A DNA stretch of 17,147 nucleotides, from NCBI GenBank assembly GCA_031283015.1, contig JAITCQ010000090.1:1-17147 (forward strand). Reading direction: 5' to 3'. A program made the translations under genes and the position numbers. Of this stretch, positions 7,317 through 15,400 are shown in pieces. This DNA comes from Candidatus Methanoplasma sp. (lineage in GTDB: Archaea > Thermoplasmatota > Thermoplasmata > Methanomassiliicoccales > Methanomethylophilaceae). The notes under the pieces were generated by a model. That model saw only the letters and a list, made by a program, of their open reading frames with translations, did not search any database and had not been told where the DNA came from. Each line of letters begins with the position of its first letter. Position 1 is the stretch's first letter.

Positions 7317-7323
7317 AAGGTGA
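7317..7323 (+). promoter_or_regulatory. Shine-Dalgarno of the 930-residue surface protein gene
   Basis: AAGGTGA lies 4 bases before the ATG at 7328 and matches the archaeal 16S rRNA tail. It fixes the start and contrasts with the apparently leaderless neighbours. Confidence 0.65.
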
Positions 7324-7327
7324 CGAA

Positions 7328-10120
7328 ATGACGGAAGAGATCAAAGGCCGGATTAAGCGGAGGCTGTTCGCGTTTGCAGCCGTCGCCATAATGCTGGTGG
7401 GACTGGCGGCACTACCTGCCGCGGATGCCTCCGGCTCCGAACGTCTGACAAACACAGGACTTATCGACGGTATCGACTCGGATCCTGATATCGGTCTGCA
7501 CAACAGCTACGCATGGTGCGGCGAGCTGTTCTCACAGACCGACGGGGACTATCTGTGGGTAGGCACTAACCACGACCTGGGCGGACTCATTTTGAGTAAC
7601 AGCGGGGTCACCCAGCCCGAGGTCTACGAGGCGATGGGGATCCCGGTCCCGGATATGAGAGGCGATATGGCGGGAAGGATATACCGCTACGATGTGAACG
7701 ATCCAGAAGCGGAATGGGAACTTATGTGGATGGACCCAGCGATAAATGGTTACAGGAAGATGATAATCTTTAACGAAGACCTGTACGTTTTCGCAGGGAT
7801 AACCTGCCGCTGGACCGGCATATACCACTATTCCGTGGTCTACCGCTTCACCCCCGACTTCGCGCCAGGCGACTCGCCCGACGTGGTGCTTTGGGACAGA
7901 CTTCCAGGCACAGCCATCGAATACTACCGTGCGGCCTGCATCCTTGACGACAAGCTTTACGTTGGGACATTCGACGGCAAGATATACCGCACGGACGGCA
8001 ACGGACTGACGAACAACACGCCCAATAACCTCGGACCGGCGACGGTGCCCGCCGGCTGGGAACTCATGATCAACTTGGCCGACCCGGCGCTTTCGAACAT
8101 CGTCGACCCGCTGGGCACGAGCGGGATTTGGGACATCAAGGCTTTCAACGGAAGTCTGTACGCTTTCGTCGCCAGCAATGGATTCAGAGTATACAAGATA
8201 CAAGACCACGGCGACAAGTACAGCTTGGAGCAGATCGTCGGCGACAAAGATTCGGCGGCTTACGGCCCCGGCCTCGGCATACCTAAGCATGTCGCGGCAT
8301 CTCCCTTTGTGTCGACATGGGCCGACAAAGAGTACATGTATGTGACCACATTCGCGAACGGGCCGTTATTCCTGGGCACGTTCGCATCCCTCACGATCGA
8401 CAGCATCCGAAGCGCCTTGAACGATCTGTATTGCCCTCCGGCCATCTACCGTTTCGATGCGAACGATGTGTGGGAGGTGGTGGTGGGGGACAGTTCCGGA
8501 GACAACGCGGCCTATGACAAAACAGGCAACGAAGTTCCGCACGTCGGGGATACGCGCGCAGGGTTCTTCCCCGGAAGCGGACCGAACCCGTCGGCGAACC
8601 AGTATATCTGGTGGGCGGCGGAGTACGACGGCAGGCTCTATGCCAGCACATGGGACATGGGATTCATGCGCGAGGCGGTCCCCGCCCTGCTGCTTTATAC
8701 CGCGAGCAACGATTTCGGCGCCGATAACACAACTACCGTCTTGATGGAGACATTCAAGATATACAACGAGCTTCTGGCAATCGTGGAGTATCTGTCCGGC
8801 GGCGATCTCGAAAGAGCGATGGACGAAGCGGTGATCGAGGTCGAGAACCTCATCACGGAATGTGCAAAGCAGCTCCGCGAACTGGCCGAAGACAACGCCA
8901 CCCCTCTGCTCGAAAAGCCTGCGGCGGCGGTGGCGCTGCTCCAGGCCCTTGCTGAAAACATACAGGCCGCGGCAGAGACTGCGACCGCCGAGCTCGAAGG
9001 CCTCATCGGCGACCTGACCGACTCGATCGAGAACCTTGTCGGGGCGATCGCATCCAACCCGTCCGGCGCGATGCTAGCGGTGAGCGATGTGATGGAACTG
9101 ACGATGATCTGTCTGCCCCTCATCCTGTCCGGCTCGGACCCGGCGGGATTCGACCTTTTCTATTCGGAGGACGGCATGGAATTCCTCCCGTTCACCGTCA
9201 ACGGTCTGGGCGACAAGAACAACTACGGCGGGCGTGTGATCCTTCCGACCTCGTACGGGCTTTTCCTCCTGACGGCGAACCCGTTCAAAGGCTGCCAGGT
9301 ATGGCGCTTGGAGAGTGAGATGCCGGAGGAGATATCCGCCGATATATCCGACACGATATCGATGAAAGCCGGTGACATCGCAGAGTTCACCGTGACATCC
9401 TTCGGGCTTGACCCCAGGGTCCTGTCGGTGGTGGCGGGAGACGGCACCAAGGTCGATGCAGCGATACAGCTGATAGGCGAGGACATTTCGAAGTATTACT
9501 CCACGGTCGAGAAGAAGTTCAGCCCGACCACACATGGGCTGTACAAATATGAGGAGACCGCCGTTCCGTTATACGTCTACATGTTGACTTTGACAGGGGA
9601 GAACGCTTTCTGTGGCACGCTCGATGTGGTCATCTGTATCGGTGGGTCTCAGCTTACGATCCCGGTGAGCATGACAATCACGACCGAAGTGCCTGAGGAA
9701 CCCGAAGTACCCGAGGAGCCTGAAGTGCCTGAGGAACCCGAAGTACCTGAGGAACCCGAAGTACCTGAGGAACCCGAAGTACCTGAGGAACCCGAAGTAC
9801 CCGAGGAGCCTGAAGTACCCGAGGAACCCGAGGTGCCTGAGGAACCAGAAGTGCCCGAAGAGCCTGAAGTGCCCGAGGAACCCGAGGTGCCTGAGGAACC
9901 AGAAGTGCCCGAAGAGCCCAAAGTGATCGGAAAGACCCCTTCTAAGACCATCGTACCGCCGACCTATGGGGGCGGCGCAGTGCTCCCGCCTGTCGAGCTC
10001 CCGGAGGAAAAGAAGAACACAGAACCGGTATCCTCATCCGGCTGGGCGTTATGGGCGGTCGTCGTATTGGCGGTTGCCGCATTAGCGGGAGTCGGATACC
10101 TGGCCTTAAGGAAGTTCTGA
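7328..10120 (+). CDS. Giant membrane-anchored surface protein with propeller-like head and EVPEEP stalk
   Basis: The 930-residue protein starts with a signal peptide (basic KGRIKRR, hydrophobic 13-30, likely cleavage after ADA near 34). Residues 45-470 carry repeated blade-like segments ending in strands such as EDLYVFAG, DKLYVGTFDGKIYR, GSLYAFVAS and GRLYASTWD, suggesting a beta-propeller. Residues about 472-596 form a long, mostly helical insertion (IEVENLITECAKQLRELAED and following). The propeller pattern then resumes (GFDLFYSEDGMEF, then NNYGGRV, GLFLLTANPF, VWRLE). A separate beta domain (665-785) leads to 13 EVPEEP repeats (787-864) acting as a stiff stalk, a short linker, one membrane helix (about 905-926) and a basic end (LRKF). 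It is therefore displayed outside the cell. Ligand unknown; adhesion or recognition is inferred from architecture only. Confidence 0.85.
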   Translation: MTEEIKGRIKRRLFAFAAVAIMLVGLAALPAADASGSERLTNTGLIDGIDSDPDIGLHNSYAWCGELFSQTDGDYLWVGTNHDLGGLILSNSGVTQPEVYEAMGIPVPDMRGDMAGRIYRYDVNDPEAEWELMWMDPAINGYRKMIIFNEDLYVFAGITCRWTGIYHYSVVYRFTPDFAPGDSPDVVLWDRLPGTAIEYYRAACILDDKLYVGTFDGKIYRTDGNGLTNNTPNNLGPATVPAGWELMINLADPALSNIVDPLGTSGIWDIKAFNGSLYAFVASNGFRVYKIQDHGDKYSLEQIVGDKDSAAYGPGLGIPKHVAASPFVSTWADKEYMYVTTFANGPLFLGTFASLTIDSIRSALNDLYCPPAIYRFDANDVWEVVVGDSSGDNAAYDKTGNEVPHVGDTRAGFFPGSGPNPSANQYIWWAAEYDGRLYASTWDMGFMREAVPALLLYTASNDFGADNTTTVLMETFKIYNELLAIVEYLSGGDLERAMDEAVIEVENLITECAKQLRELAEDNATPLLEKPAAAVALLQALAENIQAAAETATAELEGLIGDLTDSIENLVGAIASNPSGAMLAVSDVMELTMICLPLILSGSDPAGFDLFYSEDGMEFLPFTVNGLGDKNNYGGRVILPTSYGLFLLTANPFKGCQVWRLESEMPEEISADISDTISMKAGDIAEFTVTSFGLDPRVLSVVAGDGTKVDAAIQLIGEDISKYYSTVEKKFSPTTHGLYKYEETAVPLYVYMLTLTGENAFCGTLDVVICIGGSQLTIPVSMTITTEVPEEPEVPEEPEVPEEPEVPEEPEVPEEPEVPEEPEVPEEPEVPEEPEVPEEPEVPEEPEVPEEPEVPEEPEVPEEPKVIGKTPSKTIVPPTYGGGAVLPPVELPEEKKNTEPVSSSGWALWAVVVLAVAALAGVGYLALRKF
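9686..9919 (+). repeat. 13 tandem 18-base units encoding EVPEEP, with a 54-base higher-order repeat
   Basis: Thirteen in-frame copies of an 18-base unit (type GAAGTACCTGAGGAACCC) run without interruption; all sequence differences are synonymous. Units 4, 5 and 6 are identical. Units 8-10 and 11-13 form two adjacent 54-base blocks differing at only two bases, showing stepwise duplication. The encoded Pro/Glu stretch is an extended spacer between the surface domains and the membrane anchor. Confidence 0.95.
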
Positions 10121-10130
10121 CAATAGAAAC

Positions 10131-10165
10131 GGAGGGGGGACACCTCCTCCACTTTACAATTTTTA
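10131..10165 (+). terminator. Terminator of the 930-residue surface protein gene
   Basis: GGAGG (10131-10135) can pair with either of two overlapping CCTCC runs (10143-10147 or 10146-10150), followed by the T-rich ACTTTACAATTTTTAT. It begins 10 bases after the stop codon. Confidence 0.55.
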
Positions 10166-10295
10166 TAGCCTTTCGTGGACGGCTCGGGACTAATTTTAAA
10201 ATGTGTCGCACGCTCGGCCCCATGTCGTGGGACTGTATATCTGCCGCAAAGGTTTCCAGAGCTTGAAGTGTTCGTGCTTTTCGAAAGCCGCACCA

Positions 10296-10306
10296 CATAT
10301 TATTAA
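10296..10306 (+). promoter_or_regulatory. TATA-like box for the candidate C/D box sRNA
   Basis: CATATTATTAA lies about 25-30 bases upstream of the expected 5' end of the sRNA at 10322-10330. There is no plus-strand protein gene for it to serve. Confidence 0.45.
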
Positions 10307-10320
10307 GAAAAAAGACGATG

Positions 10321-10387
10321 GGCAGGCGGCCGGATGAAGAAGGAACCGGGCTGAACAGTGATGAGCCCTATGAGTGCTGACGGCCCT
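10321..10387 (+). ncRNA. Candidate C/D box sRNA (2'-O-methylation guide)
   Basis: Four boxes occur in order with archaeal spacing. These are a degenerate C box (CGGATGA, 10331-10337), 13 bases, D' box CTGA (10351-10354), a 3-base linker, a perfect C' box GTGATGA (10358-10364), 12 bases, and D box CTGA (10377-10380). GGCCG (10328-10332) and CGGCC (10381-10385) can form a terminal stem, which overlaps the first two bases of the weak C box. Archaeal guides typically have about 12-base spacers and a very short D'-C' linker, as seen here. A TATA-like box lies at the right distance. By the D-box-plus-five rule the D guide would methylate the fifth base of CACUCAUAGGGC, and the D' guide the fifth base of CCCGGUUCCUUCU. 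I could not match these to an rRNA or tRNA from memory. Confidence 0.55.
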
Positions 10388-10392
10388 TCGTA

Positions 10393-10935
10393 TCAGAAGA
10401 TATCCTCGGACGTTATGTCGTCGGACATGTACGAGATGAGGTCGCTGAGCTTTATACCGTCCTCCCACCTCATTATGTAGTTCCCGTTGCCGGTGACCTC
10501 CATCTTCGGAATCCTTTTCCTCAGCAACTCATTCCTTCCTCTGAGCTCTTCCTCCGTGGGTATGGTGAACACCCTCCAGGGATCCCCCCTCACGCTTTTC
10601 AGTCTGAACGCATAAACTGGGAGAAGATTGGACCTGCAGCAGACGTCCTTCATCTTGGCGGCCTGCTCGGTGAGCCTCGGGTTCCTGCTGAAATGCATGG
10701 TCTCCTCTGCGGAGCTCTTTACTTCGATGGGGAAGGAGAAATCCCACCTCAGGGCAACGAGGTCCACGCCCAGCGACCCTGCCGCCCTTATGACCAGGAA
10801 CGGGTCCTCCAGCATCAGGCTGTAGGACCTGCTTTCATCCTCGCTGCACGTTTTGATCATTTTTGTTATTGTTTTCTTATCCCCGCTGAGCAGAGATTTC
10901 AGCTCTCTTTCATAGATGTCCCCGGCCGCCGCCAT
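10393..10935 (-). CDS. hjc: Hjc-type Holliday junction resolvase, extended form
   Basis: This is an archaeal endonuclease of the PD-(D/E)xK fold, expected to cut four-way DNA junctions during recombination and repair. The diagnostic residues are present: E9 in YERELKSLL, R50 and GSLGVDLVALR (D58), and IEVKSS (E71, K73). It differs from the compact 130-140 residue Hjc in two ways. About 30 extra residues separate the first helix from the RAAGS strand, and a C-terminal extension runs from about residue 125 to 180 (RVFTIPTEEELRGRNELL and on). The ATG at 10935 has AT-rich TATA candidates (TTAATATAC and TTAATAATA) upstream and no Shine-Dalgarno. It lies 74 bases downstream of aspS, with a terminator-like hairpin between, so it probably has its own promoter. 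Dimerisation and resolvase activity are inferred. Confidence 0.82.
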   Translation of the reverse strand: MAAAGDIYERELKSLLSGDKKTITKMIKTCSEDESRSYSLMLEDPFLVIRAAGSLGVDLVALRWDFSFPIEVKSSAEETMHFSRNPRLTEQAAKMKDVCCRSNLLPVYAFRLKSVRGDPWRVFTIPTEEELRGRNELLRKRIPKMEVTGNGNYIMRWEDGIKLSDLISYMSDDITSEDIF

Positions 10936-10969
10936 AATATCGGCGTATTATTAACGGGAGAGTATATTA

Positions 10970-10990
10970 AGAAAAGTGGGGGAGGTCCCC
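10970..10990 (-). terminator. Terminator of aspS
   Basis: On the minus strand GGGG-ACCT-CCCC (10990 down to 10979) is followed by ACTTTTCTTAATAT, just past the aspS stop at 11010. It overlaps the likely hjc promoter. Confidence 0.45.
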
Positions 10991-11009
10991 GAAAATACCC
11001 GAAACTGGA

Positions 11010-12314
11010 TCACGGCGTCAGCCTGCTCATGTCCCGGGGGAACAATATCGCTTCCCTCACGTTCGGAAGGTCCAATATCTTCGATACTAGGCGGTCCACT
11101 CCCATCCCCCATCCGCCGTGGGGGGGCATGCCATATTTGAAGGCGTCCAGATACTGGTCGAAATCCTTGGGGTCCAGGCCCTTCTTCTCTATCCTCTTCA
11201 GAAGCTCCGGGTACCTGTGCTCCCTCTGGCCTCCGGAGGATATCTCCTGGCCTTTATAATCGAGGTCGAAGGAGAATGACAGGTCCGTGCCTTCCTTCTC
11301 CATTATATAGAACGGCTTCGCCTCCTCGGGGTATTCGGCGATGAAATACAGTTCGTTCCCCTTCTCGGCCATTACGTCGCCCACGAGCTTCTCGCCTTCG
11401 GTGCCCAGATCGTCCCCGTTCTTGAGCGGAAGGCCCATGTCGACGACCATTCTCAGGCATTCGGTGTACGTCAGGACCGGATACGGTCTTTTTGGAACAA
11501 CGACATCCTTTCCGAGTATGTCCAAATGTTCCTTCCCCCTTTCTTTCAGTTGTACCAGAACGTGGTCGACGATCTCCTCGATCATCGCCATCACGTCCTC
11601 CTCCTTCTCTATCCAGGCCATCTCTCCGTCGAACGATGCGAATTCGGTGACGTGGCGGTTCGTATTGGAGTGTTCCGCTCTGAAGGCCGGACCTATCTCG
11701 AACACTTTGTCCAGGCCGGAGGACATAAGCATCTGTTTGTACAGCTGCGGACTCTGCGCAAGATACGCCTGTTTCCCGAAATAGTCGACGCTGAATAGCG
11801 TCGCGCCGCCTTCGGCCCCCGAAGCGACTATCTTCGGGGTGCTGACGTTCACGAACCCGTTCTTGATCATTGCTTCCGAGATCAGTTCGATCGCCATCGA
11901 CCTGATCTCGAACACCGCCCTCACCTCGGGTTTCCGAAGGTCCATGAACCTGTTGTTGAGGCGGGTGTCCATCTCCGCGTTCACTTTGTCTATCACGCCC
12001 AGCGGAAGCGGCGTCGCCGCTTCGTTGTATAGTTCGAATGACGACGGTATCAACTCTACGCCCAGGGCGGTCTGGTTGCTTTCTTTTACCTCCCCGGTGA
12101 CGGCGACGGCGGATTCCCGGGAAAGCTTTGTCAAGGATTCGAAGAGTTCGGGGTCGATCTTCTTCTTCGGCATCGTTATCTGTATCGTCCCGTGCCTGTC
12201 CCTGAGGGTCAGGAAGGATATGCCGCCCAGGTTCCTTATGTCCTGGACCCATCCTTTCACCGTTACGGTCCCGTCTTCTTTGCTAATGTTCCCGGAGTCT
12301 CTGATGGAGGTCAT
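11010..12314 (-). CDS. aspS: Aspartyl-tRNA synthetase, archaeal type
   Basis: This class IIb synthetase charges tRNA-Asp. The 434-residue length is that of the archaeal/eukaryotic form, lacking the bacterial GAD insertion. An N-terminal OB-fold binds the anticodon (VKGWVQDIRNLGGISFLTLRD, 19-39). The catalytic core shows RFMDLRKPE (122-130), SPQLYKQ (188-194), motif 2 FRAEHSNTNRH (211-221) and motif 3 GMGVDRL (403-409). It ends in the conserved ILFPRDMSRLTP. The positions reported to separate discriminating from non-discriminating archaeal AspRS are unusual here (Q24, A83). The ATG at 12314 follows an AT-rich box (CTATTTATTAC, about 12341-12352), with no Shine-Dalgarno. It is a single-gene unit with its own terminator. 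Confidence 0.96.
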   Translation of the reverse strand: MTSIRDSGNISKEDGTVTVKGWVQDIRNLGGISFLTLRDRHGTIQITMPKKKIDPELFESLTKLSRESAVAVTGEVKESNQTALGVELIPSSFELYNEAATPLPLGVIDKVNAEMDTRLNNRFMDLRKPEVRAVFEIRSMAIELISEAMIKNGFVNVSTPKIVASGAEGGATLFSVDYFGKQAYLAQSPQLYKQMLMSSGLDKVFEIGPAFRAEHSNTNRHVTEFASFDGEMAWIEKEEDVMAMIEEIVDHVLVQLKERGKEHLDILGKDVVVPKRPYPVLTYTECLRMVVDMGLPLKNGDDLGTEGEKLVGDVMAEKGNELYFIAEYPEEAKPFYIMEKEGTDLSFSFDLDYKGQEISSGGQREHRYPELLKRIEKKGLDPKDFDQYLDAFKYGMPPHGGWGMGVDRLVSKILDLPNVREAILFPRDMSRLTP

Positions 12315-12340
12315 TTCAACAATGCCTGATTAGACCCGCA

Positions 12341-12352
12341 TGTAATAAATAG
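12341..12352 (-). promoter_or_regulatory. TATA-like box of aspS
   Basis: On the minus strand CTATTTATTAC lies about 27-38 bases before the aspS ATG. It sits directly past the terminator of the upstream 1111-residue gene. Confidence 0.45.
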
Positions 12353-12381
12353 ATTGCAGTCGGACCCGTGCTATTATGCAT

Positions 12382-12418
12382 AAAAAAAGAGGACCCGCCC
12401 CGGAGGACGGGCGTTTTT
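12382..12418 (-). terminator. Strong terminator of the 1111-residue surface protein gene
   Basis: CGCCC (12396-12400) pairs with GGGCG (12409-12413) around an 8-base loop. On the minus strand the hairpin is followed, after GGTCCTC, by seven T; on the plus strand it is followed at once by TTTTT, so it could work both ways. It begins 4 bases or so past the stop codon at 12422. Confidence 0.7.
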
Positions 12419-12421
12419 ATC

Positions 12422-15400
12422 TCAGATGCGCTTGTTCGATCGATCATCCTCGTCCGCCTCGTCGAAACGGAAACTGACAAGCGACGACGCGACCGCCGCT
12501 ATGAAGAGGACGAGCATCAGCAGCGTCCACCTGTCCGTGACCGCCACTGGCAGGGTCCAGTCCTCGGTCAGGATGAACACGATGATCGAAATAACGCCCA
12601 ATACCAAGCCCAGGGTCCTGAGGGCCGCGGCGGTCTTGGACCTTCGTTCCTTATCCTCGGCGGTCCTGTTCCTTCCGGCGGCAACGCCGATGATCCCGGC
12701 CATCAGCGCGATGGCCGCCAATACCAGGTTCAGGACCCCCCATCCGTCCCCGTCCGCCTCAACAGGGGGGACGACATCTCCCTCTTCCGGAAGAATGGAG
12801 ACCACAGATATCCGGTGGTCGCTCCTGACGTTGCTGAAGGTGTACGAACCTGCGCCGATGAGTTCTGCGCGCGAGATCCCGTTGATCATGATCGCCGAGA
12901 TCTCATACCCCGGTTTGGCTTTGAAAACGAAGGTTGCGTTTCCGCCCCCCCGGACGGTGACAGTGCCAAGCGGATCGATGGACGACCCGCCGTCGGCGTC
13001 TGAGTGGATGTAGAACATCTTGCTTCCGCCGGATCCGCCCAGAGGGGTCCAGACCGGATACAGGTCCATGTTCTCGGTGATGACGAATGTATTGCCCTGA
13101 GCATATGCCGGAGAAGATCCGTCGCGAGTCGTGCTCCATCCGGCGAAGGCAAAACCAGCTCTGGACAGGGTTTCCTGTCCAAGGACGGTGACCGTCGAAC
13201 CCGCCGGATACGGATTGTTCGTATCCACTGGCGCCGCGCCGCTGTCCGCTCCCGTGTCATAGTACATAACATAACACGCTACGCCCCATTTGGCATAGAG
13301 GACCGTGTCCCCGTTTATCGCATCCGTCGCAAAGTTCCATGCGCTCACGAGACCTGGTTCCTTGTACCACCCGCCAAAGACGTATCCCGCCCTGAGGGGG
13401 TCGGCTTTCGGCTGGTATATATGGTCACCGAACGGCACGTTCGTGTAAGGCGGGACCACTGTCCCCGGCGCGCTCTCGTATCCTCCCTGCGTTATGTCCG
13501 CAGGGTCCGGGAGCCAGTAGTTATGGATCGGATCAGGATGCGCGGGCGGGTCGGCGTAGTTCAGGCTGAAATCCACTCTGTACTCTTTCACGCTCCATTC
13601 GGCGGTAAGGACCTGCTTCGTTGACGGGACCAGTTGTCCTGGCTGGTACAACGGGAACGCGGCGGGCGGAAGCTCCGACACCGCGTGGGCGAGCAAGAAA
13701 TCGGGGACATTGGTCTCGGCGACGCCATTCGCCGTCGCCCATGCCGCGTCCCACCAATCCAAGTCTGGCTGGCTGCTTCTCCATCCGACGAACCCGTACT
13801 CGGGGTCGTCGGGAGTAAGGGCCGACCGCGGCATGGCCGCTATCTCCGGGGACGGGAGACCGACGTCCGTCACGACATAGTACATCCCGTTCGTCGAGAA
13901 CTTCATGCTCTGGACGACGAAGTACGGTCTGGTCACATCCGAGGGATTGTCTATCTGGATCGGCACAACGGACCAGTCGCCTTCGTCGCCGGGGTTGAAC
14001 TTTGTCCAGTATATCTCTACCGCGCCTGCGCTGGGGAAGACGTCGCGGGGGTTCCCCAGCGTGTCGACGGTGGTCAGGGCCGAGTCGTAGTACGGACCGG
14101 AGCCGTCGCGGTACAGTTCGTCGGACCTTGGGCTAGGCATGTAATAGTATCTTTGCCCGGATTCGCCGGTGGCGCCAACCGGGCTACCGAGCGTTTCTTT
14201 CACCGGCACTCCGCCCGAGACATTGACAAAAATGTTCTCGACGGTCATGCCTGACTGAACGTCTATGCCGAGATCGTCGGCAAATCTTGTTACAGGGATG
14301 ATGATGGAAAAATTGCCGCTGTTGGCCGTATCGAATATGTTGTTTCCGTTATCGTATCCCACGTTTCCGTTATTGGTAATTGGGCGCGCGATGACCAACG
14401 GGTCCTGGCGATCCGCATCGGCGCCGGTCATAACAAAGACATTGCCGGTATACGGCGTCGCGCGGACCGCGCCGAATGTTGAAGAAACAAGCGGACTGAT
14501 GAAGTTTGTGTTCTTCTTTACGTAATTGCCGATGAATATGTTATTGCTGAGCACCGGGGCCGGCGGCAGCAAAGAAGGGTCGGTGATGCTGTCCGTGGTG
14601 TCCACTCCGATTGCGCCTCCCCCGCCGGCATTGCCGCAGTTGGTCCCCGGCCCGGTGTATTCGTTCGTTATGCCGTTATTGTAGAATGTGCAGTTCGTCA
14701 CTGATGAGTCCGTGAGTCCGTAGTAAGAGATGGCGCCTCCTGAACCGTTCGTAACTCCGGCTGTAATGCCCAAGTAGGTTCCGAAATATGACGCCCCCGC
14801 CGCCTTGTTCCCAATAAAGGTGCAGTTCCAGATGCTGGAGATGATCTTCTGCGACGTGATGGCTCCCTCGACGAGGACCGCGCCGCCGTCGTCCTGTGCG
14901 AAGTTTTCCTCGAAATAACAGTCCCAAATGTCCAATTTAACGGTCAGCACTATCGCCGGGTCTCCGTTATTGGCGTTGACGGCGACCGCGCCGCCGTCGA
15001 CGCCGTTGTTGCCGCCGCTGCCAGTAGATGTGCCGACAGCCCTGTTGTTCGTGAACAGCGAATCATGTATCTTAAGGTTGAAATGCGTACTGCCTGATTG
15101 GAGCGCCGCCCCCCTGCCGTTGACGAGGGTGTTGCCGTCGAAGTAACATCTCTCCACGTTGAATTCGGCTTGGCGCACGGCCGTCCCCGATGAGAAAGAT
15201 ATCCCTCGGGCGGTGTTGTTCTTGAAAGTGCAGTCTGTGAAATCCGCGCTGTTCGAGTTTCCGTTAAACCGGACCGCGGCGTTCGTCAGCCCGATGAATG
15301 AGCAGTTCTCGAACACGTAGTTCCCGCCGGTGACGCTTATGCCGCCTGACGAGCCGTACCCGTTGGGGTTCGTCAGTTTCATGTTGACGAACGTTATCGT

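Larger units (their letters stand above)
6960..7327. other. Divergent promoter region between hisD and the 930-residue surface protein gene
   Basis: This 368-base gap holds the hisD TATA box at one end and the TATA box, 5' hairpin and Shine-Dalgarno of the plus-strand surface gene at the other. The middle 200 bases carry only one doubtful minus-strand ORF. I see no tRNA, repeat or clear operator. Confidence 0.6.
10121..10392. other. Intergenic region with terminator and candidate small RNA
   Basis: Besides the terminator and the C/D box candidate, it holds a hairpin (GCTTT at 10276-10280 with AAAGC at 10284-10288) and an AT-rich element (CTAATTTTAAAATG near 10190-10203). The latter precedes a 21-codon frame with no independent support. 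I do not call that frame a gene. Confidence 0.5.

Noticed and set aside
9686..9919. Possible CRISPR-like array
   Set aside because: The 18-base units are directly adjacent without spacers and encode an in-frame hexapeptide.
9649..9951. Minus-strand frame encoding an SSGTSG repeat
   Set aside because: It is the complement of the EVPEEP repeat; the repeat keeps all frames open. There is no start signal or signal peptide of its own.
10201..10266. 21-codon plus-strand frame after an AT-rich element
   Set aside because: It is too short, with no Shine-Dalgarno and no recognisable composition; it is kept only as a note in the intergenic entry.
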